Assembly (NCBI RefSeq): GCF_016801865.2
Contig: NC_068937.1
Coordinates: forward strand, 121,741,225-121,805,224
Reading direction: 5' to 3'
Length of the DNA stretch: 64,000 nucleotides
Source: Culex pipiens pallens
Taxonomy: Eukaryota; Arthropoda; Insecta; Diptera; Culicidae
Part shown: in pieces, positions 1 to 12,067 of the stretch
Layout of the letters: each line of letters opens with the position of its first letter
Numbering within the stretch: the stretch's first letter is position 1
Program-made: the position numbers and the translations under genes
Notes under the pieces: generated by a model
What the model was told of the DNA's origin: nothing
Database searches by the model: none
Seen by the model: the letters and a program-made list of their open reading frames with translations, nothing else

Positions 1-1223
1 AGAGGCACGCTGGAATTAGATGCCGTTCCCCTATCTAAATAATTCCTTGACAGTTTTTGTTATACCATGGTGTCATATCGGTAAAGTATACGGATTTTGG
101 CTCAGTAAGAGTTGGTAGCCTTACTGATCAGTAATTTTCCATCTTCGACAACGAAAACAAACCAACATAGCGAGTTCCGAATTATGATGGGCTGCTTTGC
201 TGATGTTTTTGAATTTAAAGTTCAAGTTGATGCTTTTCTGTAAAAAAAGTTTTATAAGGATTTGTAGATTGATGTAATTCAGGATTACGTAACCGTGAAT
301 TACTCTGGATTAGAAATTGTAGATTTGCAATATGCGATTATGTTTCCAAACGATAGAGAGATTGCGTTACATAGTGCTGCCATCTGGATTTTTAAAAGTG
401 CAAAAGTGGAAAATGCTGTAGACAGCGCCCTATCTCGCCCAGCAAAATGAAGTCGATAAAGAACAAGATTGTCCGTCGAACTGTTGGACGCAGAATTTTC
501 GCCATCAACAGGGTTTGCTATGTCCAACGGTCGATGGACTGTGATCTGTGCTGTTCGAAGGATAATCATAAATATTTCAGGCTTTAAAAAAAGCCTATCA
601 AGTACCTCTCTGCCAAGGTAACTCGATTGTGACATTCGTTTAAAAAACCAAACAACACGTCCCAATAAATGTCAAATTAGCGCAATATTTCAAATTCATA
701 CGGATCGACAAACAAAGTTGTTCAATTTAGCGCACAAAACGTCCAATTAATCGCCCATCAGGACCCGTTGCACGAAGTGCACGTCCTCCGGAGGCGTCAA
801 AACACGTGTCGGAAAATTTTGTGTGTGTATGTGGTTAGCATTTTTGCATCAACAAGTACATTCCGGCGGGACACGTAACCGCACGAATGAATAAAAAAAA
901 GTGCATAACACAGCGATTGAATCCGGCGTGTGCAGCCTACCCCGGGAAAAACCAAACAATCACCTTCATGTGCATAACTAATAGGTGTGTGTTTTTTGTT
1001 CGACATACTGAAGGCTTTCAACATTGTTTTTTTATTTTCCAAAACCGGAAAATGCCGTAATTCCTGCAATGCCGATAAACATCGTACTTGCTAAGCTAGT
1101 TCTACATGCTCTAATTTGTACACCCAAACGAGAGAACAAATTTCTAGCTGGTCATAAAGTTATAACATGAGACGAAACAAAGCGTTTAACTTCATAACTG
1201 AGATTCGAACCGAGGATCTTTGA
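1..1223. other. Unassigned AT-rich DNA
   Basis: No open frame here has a recognisable domain, a splice-consistent structure or clear coding bias. The two short frames on the minus strand look like chance ORFs. I see no RNA gene. Treat it as intergenic or intronic. Confidence 0.4.
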
Positions 1224-1408
1224 GTGCACGGAGAAAAATCCGTTCCCAATGTCGTGAACAAACGTTCACGAAACTGGGAACCACAAAGTGTTCAAATAAT
1301 ATAATACGTTTTTGAACAACATACCATGTTATTTGAACACTTTGTCCGTGGTTTCCAATTCCATGAACGCTTGTTCACGATTTTGGGAAATGATTTTCCT
1401 CCGTGTGC
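1224..1408. repeat. Foldback MITE with ACGGAG termini (copy 1)
   Basis: The element runs 1228-1404. It begins ACGGAGAAAAATC and ends with the inverted counterpart GATTTTCCTCCGT. The interior is also palindromic: the arms share TTCACGA, GGGAACCAC-like and AAGTGTTCAAATAA blocks around a short loop near 1310. The 4-base sequence GTGC stands on both sides (1224-1227 and 1405-1408) and is a plausible target duplication. Related ends occur at 54322-54420 and, more loosely, at 38962-39199 inside the IR40a-like gene. Confidence 0.65.
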
Positions 1409-1789
1409 AATTACATATCTTTATCACTGCACCCCTACCAAACAAACTTAGTAATAACGCTGCCTGCAGAGGCTGTATTGTTGGAACTAAAACAAAGAGC
1501 TGCGAAGAGGAATTGAATGTGTCAGATTAGCTGTCAATATGTGGTATGAGTTGATAGCCAACCCCGATATCAGAGACGTTTTATTTGGGTGTACGAATAT
1601 GGAACAACCCCTTTGCACCGCTCTAATGCGCCAACCGGAAGCGTCACCCGGAATCGAAACAACCGCGAAGAAAGAAGCCCACTACTGGGTGTGTGTAATC
1701 GCGCCGTATGTGGTGAGGGTGCAGAAATAAATCACAACCGGAAATTTGCCTTGCATGACGCGGAAGTTCTTCGTTACAACCCGTTTATA
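1409..1789. other. Unassigned spacer before foldback element
   Basis: Short frames at 1539-1855 run across the boundary of the neighbouring element and show no domain. Together with 3932-4110 this is the pre-insertion sequence split by the foldback element. I see no gene in it. Confidence 0.35.
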
Positions 1790-3931
1790 GTGTGCAGTAG
1801 CCTGTCCCATTTTGAGGTCATGTCGAGGAATTTCAGGTGCTCACTTCTTAAATGATAGATTATGATGTTAGGAACAATGTTTTCTTAGACAAGAAAAAAT
1901 AATAAAATACTTTCTCGCACCCCCTAGTCGATTTACTAAAAAAAGTCACTTTTTTGAACAAATTTTCTAAAATCGCTTGGAATCAATACAAAAACTGCTT
2001 CGATCAGGTGTGTATTATCTTCAAACGATAGGTTTTTGTCCATAGATTAAGATGCACTATCAATATTGGACCAAAATTTAAGTTTTTGGACTCTCCCAGG
2101 CGGATTTGTGTCGAAAAAATCGCATTTTTTCGAAACTTTTTTCAAAAATGTTCATTTAATTTAGGGTAGCCTATTTTTCCCAGTAAAACCAATACATGCA
2201 GCTTGTAGGAAATTTCATGGCGAACATTTTTCCCTCTGAGAAAATCCAATTTCGACACTCCAGAGCCGAGATATTTGAGTTTTAGTGAGGAAAAAAGTGG
2301 CAATTTTCAAAATTTCTCAAAATTCAGAAGCAAGGCCTACTAATTACACGATGTAGCAAGCATATGTCTCAAAGGTCAGGGTATGCTTTTTTATAGTAAT
2401 TTTGGCCGCTGAATCCGAATCTGAAATCAAATTTCGTGTAAACAGTGATGTTTTGGAGCTACACCCTTTTGGAATGTTATTTGCGTGTTTAAGAGGCAGT
2501 TTTTGTAAATATTGCTCGGTTTGTTCTAGAGGTCGTATCGAGGTGCTCCGATTTGGATGAAACTTTCAGCGTTTGTTTGTCTATACATGAGATGAACTCA
2601 TGCCAAATATGAGCCTCTACGACAAAGGGAAGTGGGGTAAAAACGGGCATTGAAGTTTGAATTTTCCGAGGATTTCGAATATGACAAAAGTTAGACTAAA
2701 AACAGCCGCTATGGGACAATAACTAACGTTGTAAAATGTTTGTTCTAGAAAAATCAAAAAACTATGAGGAAAACTTCGATTGGCCAAAAAGTTATTACCG
2801 TAGGCTTATAGTCCATGAAATTCCCTAACTTTTGAACTAAAAGAGTATGGGTGTTGCTGACTGTTGCAAAAAGATATTGAGGTTTAAAAAAAACCATTTC
2901 TAACAGTAATTTGCAAAAGCTATGAGAAAATGTTAAACCAATCCTGGATGTCTATGGCTCATTCATTTTGAAGTGCTTCAAAAGACCTTTCGAATGCATC
3001 AAAGAGAGTTGGAATTGATGAAGTTTTACTAAAATGCGAGCAATTTTAAGATTTTTTATGTTTTTTGGACCTCGAACTTCAATGCCCGTTTTACCCCACT
3101 TCCCTTTGTCGTAGAGGCTCATATTTGACATGAGTTCATCTCATGTATAGACAAACAAACGCTGAAAGTTTCATCCAAATCGGAGCACCTCGATACGACC
3201 TCTAGAACAAACCGAGCAATATTTACAAAAACTGCCTCTTAAACACGCAAATAACATTCCAAAAGGGTGTAGCTCCAAAACATCACTGTTTACACGAAAT
3301 TTGATTTCAGATTCGGATTCAGCGGCCAAAATTACTATAAAAAAGCATACCCTGACCTTTGAGACATATGCTTGCTACATCGTGTAATTAGTAGGCCTTG
3401 CTTCTGAATTTTGAAAATTGCCTCTTTTTTCCTCACTAAAACACAAATATCTCGGCTCTGGAGTGTCGAAATTGGATTTTCTCAGAAGGAAAAATGTTCG
3501 CCATGAAATTTCCTACAAGCTGCATGCATTGGTTTCACTGGGAAAAATAGGCTACCCTAAATTAAATAAACATTTCTGAAAAAAGTTTCGAAAAAATGCG
3601 ATTTTTTCGACACAAATCCGCCTGGGAGAGTCCAAAAACTTAAATTTTGGTCCAATATTGATAGTGCATCTTAATCTATGGACAAAAACCTATCGTTTGA
3701 AGATAATACACACCTGATCGAAGCAGTTTTTGTATTGATTCCAAGCGATTTTAGAAAATTTGTTCAAAAAAGTGACTTTTTTTAGTAAATCGACTAGGGG
3801 GTGCGAGAAAGTATTTTATTATTTTTTCTTGTCTAAGAAAACATTGTTCCTAACATCATAATCTATCATTTAAGAAGTGAGCACCTGAAATTCCTCGACA
3901 TGACCTCAAAATGGGACAGGCTAGTGTGCAG
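1790..3931. mobile_element. 2.1-kb foldback DNA element with 8-bp target duplication
   Basis: Two long inverted arms, about 1798-2663 and 3068-3923, are nearly identical over some 860 bases and enclose a spacer of about 400 bases. The terminus reads TAGCCTGTCCCATTTTGAGG. It is flanked by a perfect 8-base direct repeat GTGTGCAG at 1790-1797 and 3924-3931, which fixes the ends. An 8-bp duplication with TAG-starting ends is the habit of hAT-type transposases. No transposase frame is present, so it is non-autonomous. High arm identity suggests a young element or gene conversion between arms. Confidence 0.8.
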
Positions 3932-4533
3932 AGAAGAGGTGTTGCAACGATGGCGACTACGCCGTTATGGGTGTTTGCTCTCCCCTGCAGGCACTGTATT
4001 TAGGAGCTTATCCTTAATTTACGGTGGTTATGAACTTCCGGAGGCCGACTATGGGTCTCCCGGTCAGCGTCGCTTTCTGCAGTTAATGTTATGACCGGTA
4101 GCGAGTTGGTGGGAACTGAACGTGCAAAGTGAATAATGTACTGCTACTGTAACGGCAGTGTTTAATTTCATAATGTATGGTTATCTTGATGAAACAGGCT
4201 TGATCCCGAAACGATCTTTTTTAAAGAATCGTCGCTAAGAGAGGTTTTCAAAAGAGACAGCGTCATTCATCTCTCTTGCAGTAATTAGTAAAATTTTGAT
4301 AATAAGTAAATTTTATGATTGTCGGAATGAATTTTGATCTCAAAAATACATTTGCAGGTGAGTAATTCTCTAAAAAATCGTTTTATTATTTGGATGAAAC
4401 TTTTTTTACACACTTCACACATTAAATAAGAATGTGAATATTCGAAATTTTCTGATAAATTTGGTGTTTTTTTCTCAATGTTGTGGGATTGGGACTTTTC
4501 AGAAAAAATAACTTGATTTTCAATTTCACTGTT
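3932..4533. other. Unassigned spacer
   Basis: Contains a 64-codon plus-strand frame that starts inside the foldback element and shows no domain, then AT-rich sequence. Nothing else is recognised. Confidence 0.35.
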
Positions 4534-5262
4534 TTACCTTCCTCACCTTACTGAGGAAAGGCTATAAAATCACTCGGAAAATGAACTTTTTAATTAGACC
4601 TCCTAGACCTGCCTTTATTTGTACATATCGACTCAGAATCACCAGCTGAGCAAATGTCTGTGTGTTTGGCTGTATGTAGACATGTGTACCAAACCAATGT
4701 CACTGGAATATCTCGTCACAGGCTCAACCGATTTTGGCCGGAATCGTTTTAATCGATCCGTCTTAACGTCCCCTACGTTGCTATTTAAATTCATGCAGTT
4801 TTATCATGTATTTAAAAAGTTATGTTAAAAAACTGTTTCATATTAAATTAAAATTATGGTAAAAAGGGTGGTTTTTTCATGAAACCCTCACATGTTATAT
4901 ATTTTTAGAAAGCATATGAGAAGACCTTTTAGGTGGAGTAAGAATTTTCATAATCTGACTTACCTATCTTAAATTACAAGCAGTTTAAAAAATGGTCTGA
5001 ATTCACATAACCTCAAATGGTCGGGTCTGATCGCCACGAAAAGGCCGTGTAGAGGGATGCCATTTTCCTCAAAGGCCGTGTCTGTATAATCAATGACAAA
5101 AAGTCTGTAGGTAGTATATTTTTTTCTCATCACTTATTTTTATTAGGACCTCTTAGGTGCTGCGAGATCCATAAACATGTGGACACTTTAGGGGGGTTGG
5201 AATCACTATAAATGAGAGGAAGGCACCAACCACCTAAAGGTGGATTAAGTAACGTTTTTTTT
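4534..5262 (+). repeat. Interspersed culicine repeat, full-length-like copy
   Basis: Starts at CCTTCCTCACCTTACTGAGG and ends with the block GGAAGGCACCAACC...GGTGGATTAAGTAACG followed by a T run. The 3' block recurs at 11505-11562 as a short truncated copy, showing this is a dispersed family with a shared tail. No protein domain was seen. Whether it is a retroelement or a DNA element cannot be decided here, although the shared homopolymer-ended tail with 5' truncation resembles retroposition. Confidence 0.6.
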
Positions 5263-5569
5263 ACTAAGAATTAAATTGTTGAAACATTTCCAAACTTTCG
5301 ATTTTTTTAATTTATTTTCGTAAACTCAAAAAAGCTTCTTTTATGCTTAAAGATGTTATCAAAGATATAAAATTAAAAAAAAAAAACTTTTTGGAAAGAA
5401 ATCTCTTATTTTGTTTAACAAAAAGAATATCCTATTTATAATCGAAAGAGACTTTAAACCTTGCTTTAAACATTTTTTAAATTGTGCACCGTTTTCAAAT
5501 TAAAGGCATTTCGCGGTAAAATTTTTGGGAAAAAATATATTTATGCAATTTTGAAATACCTCATGACGG

Positions 5570-6548
5570 CATGGTGACCACTCAAAACCCATTTTCAAAT
5601 TCCCGACTTTTTCCCGACTTTTTTAGAATGCTCAAATAATAGGCATTTATTATCTAACGAATGATTTCAAATATAGCACTTTCTATAAGAAAAGTCAATA
5701 CTAATCACCGAGAAAAAATTCTAAATGAATTTAAAAAAAATCCAACTATAGGCAATTTTTGTAAATACAGAAACTGAACAACAAATAAAAAAATACTTCA
5801 AAAATGGAAATTCATTATTATGATTCAGAGTAGAAACACAAACAATTAGTCTTTGAAATATAATCGAAAGATCAACAATACTTATAACTTCCATGTTATT
5901 TTTTAAATTGGCAAACGTATACTTTTTGATACTTCGTTTCAACTGGAAATGACAAAAAGTTAAAGATAACTGAACTTAAAATTTCGTTCCTTTTTTTTTT
6001 TAATTTCATCATCATTTTAATAAAAGAACGATTTAAACATAATTGCTGTTATTATTCTATCAAAGGATTAAGAAAAATGCCAAGGAATTGTCAATTTATC
6101 CAGTATTTACTTTTTCTTTTAATTTTTTTTTTTCAATGAAAATTCAGTTTGATATGATTTGTGTTTTCCCACTTATTTTAAGCAAAATGTTTGAAGAGAC
6201 AATTTTTTTAAACAATTTTGCAATAAACTCAAAATTTCTTGGATTATTTTTTTGCAATTTCAATATTTTCTTCATGGTTTCAAAACGTGACAAAGTTTTC
6301 AATTTTGGATTTTATTCGATATTTAAGTTTTCCGAATACTGAAAATCAAACTTTATCTAAAAAAAAAACAAAATTATTCAAGAGTTGAAAAATAATTTTA
6401 AAACAGGTATGCCTAAAATTCCCGACTTTTCCCGACTTTTTGACAAAAAATCATAAATTCCCGACTTTTTCCCGATTTTTTGCGGATGTTGGCGGATTCC
6501 CGACTTTTTCCCGACTTTCCCGATTTCCCGACTTGAGTGGCCATCATA
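5570..6548. mobile_element. Eroded hAT-like element with CCCGACTTTTT ends (copy 1)
   Basis: The ends are imperfect inverted repeats: CATGGTGACCACTC at the left against TATGATGGCCACTC read inward from the right. Each is followed by subterminal runs of the 9-mer TTCCCGACT. A second, partial copy with the same subterminal runs and a GGGTGGCC-type terminus lies at 15362-15515. The interior is AT-rich and has no transposase frame. No clean target duplication survives. Confidence 0.5.
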
Positions 6549-7555
6549 GACGGAAAAGAATTCCAGCAAGAAATAGTTCTGAAAAGCTGAAAACTGAAAA
6601 AAATCCAACAGTTTTCTTTTTATTACATTGTTACTTGGACTGCTAGTTGCTGAGATACAGGCTCTTAAAGTATAAATTTTGTGAAAAATTAGTTTTTCTA
6701 AGTGTCATTTAATTAACACTCATTTTTCAACTCGTGATATCTTGGAAACTATCGCTTTGATTTTCAATGTTAAAAAAAATGTTTTTTTTTCTGTGAAATT
6801 TGCTGTTCTTTGCTATAAGAATTATTTTAAAAATCAAGAGTAACTTTTTGAAAGACTGCGTTTAAGACATTTTCAAATATTGGGCTAGATCTGTACTTTT
6901 TTTTGATTTGCAAAAAGTGATCTTCTCAAATATGTTTGATGTTTCTTTTCAAAAATCACAGTTTTTTAAAGATTTATAACCATCCAAAACTGCATTTATC
7001 AGACCCATAAAACATTAAATTTTGAAAATTATCGAATATGTATTTTGGGAATAAGTCATTTTTATAGATAAAGGGGAAAATGAGTTTTTGTTGAATTGTT
7101 TTGTTCAAAAATGTTGTCAAATCTTATTTTTTACTGATGATTGTTATACCAGGCAAGTATTCTGGTGTATAAAATGAATTTTACAACACCTTTTTTTTAT
7201 TAAAATCTTAGGTAGTTTTTCAAAAGAAACGGTTGAAAAAGGTGAGGGTTAGTCCTAATATAATGTTGCCTTAGAAATGTTGAAATCGAGGCATGTTCTT
7301 TTTTATTTTATTTATTTTTTTAATAAATTCAGATAAAAAAGCATATTTTCAAAGTTAATTCATTTCGATTTACGAGGAAACCTTTTTTTTCTGATTCTAA
7401 TAAATATTAAATACCAAATTTTATTAGTACACCCCTCAAACCAACATACAGAGGTGGGTGGCGGAGCCATAATCTGTTCATAAATATGGTCATTAAAGTA
7501 CGGCAAAGTCAGATCGATTTCGTCCTCTTACACAAAGTTCACGCACTGGTTGTTG
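6549..7555. other. AT-rich region without recognised features
   Basis: Low-complexity A/T-rich DNA with homopolymer runs. No long frame, RNA gene or clear repeat boundary could be supported. Confidence 0.4.
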
Positions 7556-7559
7556 GCCC

Positions 7560-7935
7560 CGCTCATACTTTGCGATCTCTGGCGCGGAGCAGTTCGCAGC
7601 AATCGAAATTGGCAATAAAAATTCAATGTCTACAACCGTACATTTGGGCCAGGTGAGAGCCATTCTTCCGGCATCGTCGGCGTTTACTTCCGGTGGAGCT
7701 TTCTATTGGGTTTTGGCTTTTTAGCAAAATCTTGGCCACGGTTGGCGAATGGATTTCGACCGAAAAAAAAGCGATTGCGGTGTAAATTAATAACAAAAAC
7801 GAACCATAAACAAGAACTCGGAGGGTAGTGGAAAATGAAAATATAAATAATACAACAGCACTCGTTTTCGACGTCGATGGCGGAAACAGCAACTAGGTTG
7901 ACACTTGGAGGCATTTTTGTTGTGTTGGGTTTCAT
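7560..7935 (-). pseudogene. Possible broken ankyrin-repeat gene fragment
   Basis: On the minus strand the DNA is richer in GC than its surroundings. Short pieces in different frames resemble an ankyrin repeat: an ADDAGRMAL segment, then W, and in another frame IEFLL. A frame change and stop codons separate them, so no intact protein can be read. A methionine-led frame starts near 7935. It could be an eroded copy of a gankyrin-like gene. It could also be unrelated unspliced exon sequence, since GT sites also exist on the plus strand near 7651. Confidence 0.3.
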
Positions 7936-7986
7936 CGGTTATTTTTGGGCACGATTAAAATTGGCAAAAATAGGTGGAGACGACAT

Positions 7987-8025
7987 TTGACAGCTGCCTG
8001 CCATAATGGCGATTGCTATAAAATT
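7987..8025. promoter_or_regulatory. CCATAATGG/TATAAAA module, copy 1
   Basis: CCATAATGG at 8001-8009 is preceded by GACAGCTG and followed eight bases later by TATAAAA. The same order recurs at 19225-19247 and 62638-62660. It resembles a core-promoter-like module or the end of a small repeat. Confidence 0.35.
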
Positions 8026-8328
8026 ATATTTGTGGTTATAATTTGGTGTAACTATTAACTAAAACATTATTTAATTTTTTTGCCAAATAATCTAAAAATG
8101 ATAACATTTTGTGATGCTCACCTTACTTCCGACATTACAAAGGTTAAAGGACAGGTTTTATGACCGCTCTCTCTCACTCACTCGGTGTAACCGGGCACGC
8201 GGCGGGTGGCATTACCATCGGGACATTAGAACCATAAAAGTCGTAAAAACAAACATACCGGCCAACCAACGAACGACGGTCGACGGCGTGATTAGAACTC
8301 CAATCACCACCTGCCTGCCGTGGTGGCC

Positions 8329-8418
8329 ATGTCCTCACAAACCGGGAAAGCTTTGACCGAACGGATTGCTGTACGCCGGGTTTTAGTCGATGGTCAGGTT
8401 GGAATGCTCAGTGACGAG
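8329..8418 (+). CDS. Orphan first coding exon (30 codons)
   Basis: An ATG in good context (GGCCATG) opens thirty codons beginning MSSQTGKALTERIAVRRVLV. The exon ends at GACGAG followed by a consensus donor GTAAGG, in phase 0. The upstream 190 bases are GC-richer, with CTCACTCACTC-type sequence typical of an insect 5' UTR or promoter. No downstream plus-strand exon in this window could be joined with confidence, so the rest of the gene may lie beyond a long intron. The protein is not recognised. Confidence 0.4.
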
Positions 8419-9630
8419 GTAAGGAGAACGTGTTGTTATTTTGATTTGAGGTAGAAAGTGGGATTTAAATTTACTTCTATTAGTTTGAACTTGAAATAAA
8501 ACAAATGGTAATTGAACTAGAAAGTGTCAAACTACCCGGTTTTTTAAGAATTTCAAGTTCGGAAAGAAATTTTGAAGATTTTGCTTGATACTTAAATTGG
8601 GTTTTTTTATATTTCAAATAAACTTTAGGGTCAGAATCACATTGTCGTACTCCTACTTTTAGAGGCCATTTCGGCAGATTTTATCGGAACCCAGGCCGAG
8701 AATTAGCGCTGGTGCGCGCATTTTGGGGCAGTTATTTTTAAACCCAAATCACACAATGTGCGGCAGAATTTGTGCGTGGCTTTCCGTTTAATAATAAAAT
8801 GTTTACAGAAAATATTCACTTACCACGCGATTCTTCTGGGTTGGCGTTTGTTTAAAAATTAAAGGACCCAGGTCCCTAGTAACTCAGTTATTCTTAGCTT
8901 TTCTGTACGTTCCACACGTGGGCAAAGGGCATACCAATTTCACATCAAAAATTTAAATTTACAGCAAACACTGGATCTTCGATCGGCCACTAATCGAAGC
9001 TCTTCCCCTTCTTCTTCCTCTTCCTGACACTATTTTTGTTTACCACCAACACAATTCGCAACCGCACACACACACAAACTTAACTCGTATGATTGCTTCC
9101 GATTGTTACTGTCTTTTCCGACTGTCGCGGTGCCTGCAACGAAAACAATGTTTGATCGCAGCTATCCAAGCAAACTGGCAAGGATGAGAGAGAGTTTTCC
9201 GAATTATGCTCAACGCTTTTCTTCCCACATACACACTCTCGCGCCGCTGCCGCAGAGTTTTGGGTAAAACAGAGCGGAGAGTGGTATGTTTGTGCCCACT
9301 AGGGGAGTATGACCAATATTTTAAAATGTGAAGGGAAATTTGAAATCTAGGTCCTATAAACTATTTTTTTTACTTTTTGGGCTTTTTTTGAATACACCTG
9401 AATCAAGGTGGTTTCAAAAACATCCAAAAAGCAACAAAAAAAACCTCCAAAAATACAATCCAGAATTGCGATTTCATTACATTTTGTTATGTTTTATTGA
9501 TAGTTTTTGAGTATTTAGTTTAATAATAATATTTATTTAGAACGAAAAAAAAACACACAACATAAATTTCCAGATTCAAAGAATGTTTGGAATGGAATGG
9601 AATCATCAAACTGGCGAAACCCATGTACAT
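8419..9630. other. Intron or intergenic DNA with a GAGA-rich patch
   Basis: If the 8329 exon is real this is its intron. Around 9000-9290 there are CT/GA-rich and CACACACA stretches and a GC-rich GCGCCGCTGCCGC patch, as at fly promoters. No coding frame is supported. Confidence 0.3.
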
Positions 9631-11311
9631 TACAAAGCGCTGAAGGGTAAAAATTTAAAAGCAACCTAGAAAGCAGTTTTACTTAGCCATTTATATACAG
9701 TATGTAAAAAAAGTATTTACACCCCTTGGGCACTATGCACATATTGTGATGAAACATCTAAACAATTTAATGTTGACAGAAACCTAGTACTACGTTTTGT
9801 TCAGAAACTCATGCCAGACATTTTGCTACAAAAAGCTCATGAAAAGATGATTTCTATAAAAAGTTATATAACAAATACTATTACGAAAATAAAAAAAGGT
9901 GCAAAAAAAGTTTGTACACCTTTCGAAAAATTAACATAAATAATAATATTTGTTGACAAATCACCATAAATCCAGTCTCCCAACTCCAAATAGGCATCCT
10001 TGACTGATTAAAAAAATAATTTGGATTGAATATAAAGTTTACTAACTACTTAGTATAAAAGTTTATATAACTCTGGAAGTTCCATATAAAACTTATCTAA
10101 ACTTAATTTTGCAAACTTTTAATTCAACTAAATGTCAATATATTACCATAGAGTTGCTAAATAAACATTTTGGAGTGGGTATAACACCGTTTTGGGGGTA
10201 TTTGTATCGATAGAATAGATTTTTCGTTGGAATTTCGTACCAGCTCGGAATTACGTAGTCGGAAAATCCGCCGGCATCTGAACCAGTCCACGATTCACAA
10301 GTCAACCTATGTGGAATCGGAAAGGGCATAAAATTTCCGATCTTTTGATACCCAAACATCTAGGTTTTCTTTAAAACCTACGTTTTTAAATACCTAAGCA
10401 AAAACGTTGTTATGGTTTCGTTTGAGCAACCTGCCAAAAATGTATGGAATTTCGTAATTTTTGTTCTCGTGGATCAAACTTACTTTTTGCCCAGGTATTT
10501 AAAAACGTAGGTTTTAAAGAAAACCTAGATGTTTGGGTATCAAAAGATCGGAAATTTTATGCCCTTTCCGATTCCACATAGGTTGACTTGTGAATCGTGG
10601 ACCGGTTCGGATGCCGGCGGATTTTCCTACGACGTAATTCCGGGTTGGTACGAAATTCCAACGAAAAATCTATTCTATCGATACAAATACCCCCAAAACG
10701 GTGTTATACCCACTCCAAAATGTTTATTTAGCAATTCTATGGTAATATATTAACTTTTATTTGAATTAAAAGTTTGCAAAATTAAGTTTAGATCAGTTTT
10801 ATATAGAATTTCCAGAGTTATATAAACTTTTATACTAAGTAATTAGTAAACTTTATATTCAATCCAAATTATTTTTTTAATCAGTCAAGGATGCCTATTT
10901 GGAGTTGGGAGACTGGATTTATGGTGATTTGTCAACAAATAACATTATTTATGTTAATTTTTCGAAAGGTGTACAAACTTTTTTTGCACCTTTTTTATTT
11001 TCGTAATAGTATTTGTTATATAACTTTTTATAGAAATCACCTTTTCATGAGCTTTTTGTAGCAAAATGTTTGGCATGAGTTTCTGAACAAAACGTAGTAC
11101 TAGGTTCCTATAAAACTTTAAATTTTTTACATGTTTCATCACAAAATGTGCATAGTGCCCAAGGGGTGTAAATACTTTTTTTACATACTGTAAATTTCTC
11201 CTCAGCCAAATTAAAAAAAAATAAATTTGGCTGAGGAGAAATTAATATAAATGGCTTAGTAAAACTGCTTTCTAGGTTGCTTTTAAATTTTTACACTTCA
11301 GCGCAGCCTTC
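9631..11311. mobile_element. Outer palindromic element hosting the TA-flanked palindrome
   Basis: About 60 bases outside the inner element are again inverted copies of each other: 9637-9695 pairs with 11244-11303, sharing CTGAAG and AAAGCAACCTAGAAAGCAG. Between the inner element and the right outer arm sits a tight hairpin at 11193-11243, with TTTCTCCTCAGCCAAATT facing its complement. This suggests that the inner palindrome landed in the loop of an older foldback. Confidence 0.55.
9696..11192. mobile_element. 1.49-kb palindrome with Tc1/mariner-like ends
   Basis: The terminus CAGTATGTAAAAAAAGTATT is inverted at the two ends (9698 and 11190). It is flanked by TA on both sides, the target habit of Tc1/mariner elements. 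The arms, about 9698-10405 and 10485-11190, are near-perfect inverted copies around an 80-base spacer. Each arm carries the same 74-codon frame in mirror orientation (10135-10359 minus, 10529-10753 plus), beginning MFGYQKIGN, with only a couple of amino-acid differences. No transposase motif was seen. Confidence 0.7.
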
Positions 11312-11504
11312 ATACAATATTGCGGGGTGATGATATATGAGCATGTTTAGAATTTTTCATAAAAATAGGTAAACGGACTAAATTTTTTGTTTTGATTTTT
11401 TATATGTTTTATATTTTATATGATTGTTTTATATGGGATAAAAACCTGAAATTGAATTAAAAATATTCTTTTTCCGAAATTTTTGGATATGTTTAATATG
11501 AATT

Positions 11505-11562
11505 ACTCTGTAAATCAGAGGAAGGCACCAACCTCCAAAAGGTTGATTAAGTAACTTTTTTT
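11505..11562 (+). repeat. Truncated tail copy of the 4534 repeat
   Basis: Carries GAGGAAGGCACCAACC and GGTTGATTAAGTAAC followed by a T run, matching the 3' end of the element at 4534-5262. Confidence 0.6.
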
Positions 11563-12067
11563 TTCATAAAACGCACCGTTTTAAGTTAGATCGTTGTAAA
11601 TATTGTGAAGTTTATGTCTCTCGGCTCTAACTTAAGTCGAAAAGAAGACAAAAAAATATTGATTAACCATATTAACACCAACTAACTTTTTCCAGTTGTT
11701 TAGCGTACTGCCAAGCATCGGAAATTTACAAAATAAATAAATAAAATATTAAAAATATGTTTTAATTAGCCCAAACTTGCTGAATAGAGTTAATTACGCA
11801 GGAAAATGCCTTTCAAATAATTTTCAGCTTTTTTGTTAGAACAATTTTTTTGCCCCCTGATTTTTGACATAAATTTTGAGAAAATTTCCCACATTTTTTT
11901 TGTTTGACTCTGTTGATCGGACTGCTTGCTGAAAAACAGGCTCTTGAAGTAGAAATTTTGAGAAAAAATGTTTTTCTCCGTGTCATCTAATTATGTCTTA
12001 AAGCCTTACGTCATTTTTCATGTTTAATAATAATAATAAAAAAAACAAGATTAAAAAAACACAATTG
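11563..12067. other. AT-rich spacer
   Basis: No gene. The stretch around 11845-11890 (CCCCCTGATTTTTGACATAA) resembles the interior of the element at 63310-63790 and is probably a decayed relative. Confidence 0.3.

Noticed and set aside
10135..10753. Mirrored 74-codon frames as genes
   Set aside because: They lie in the arms of a palindromic element, with no transposase motif or splice evidence. Reported as a finding, not as CDS.
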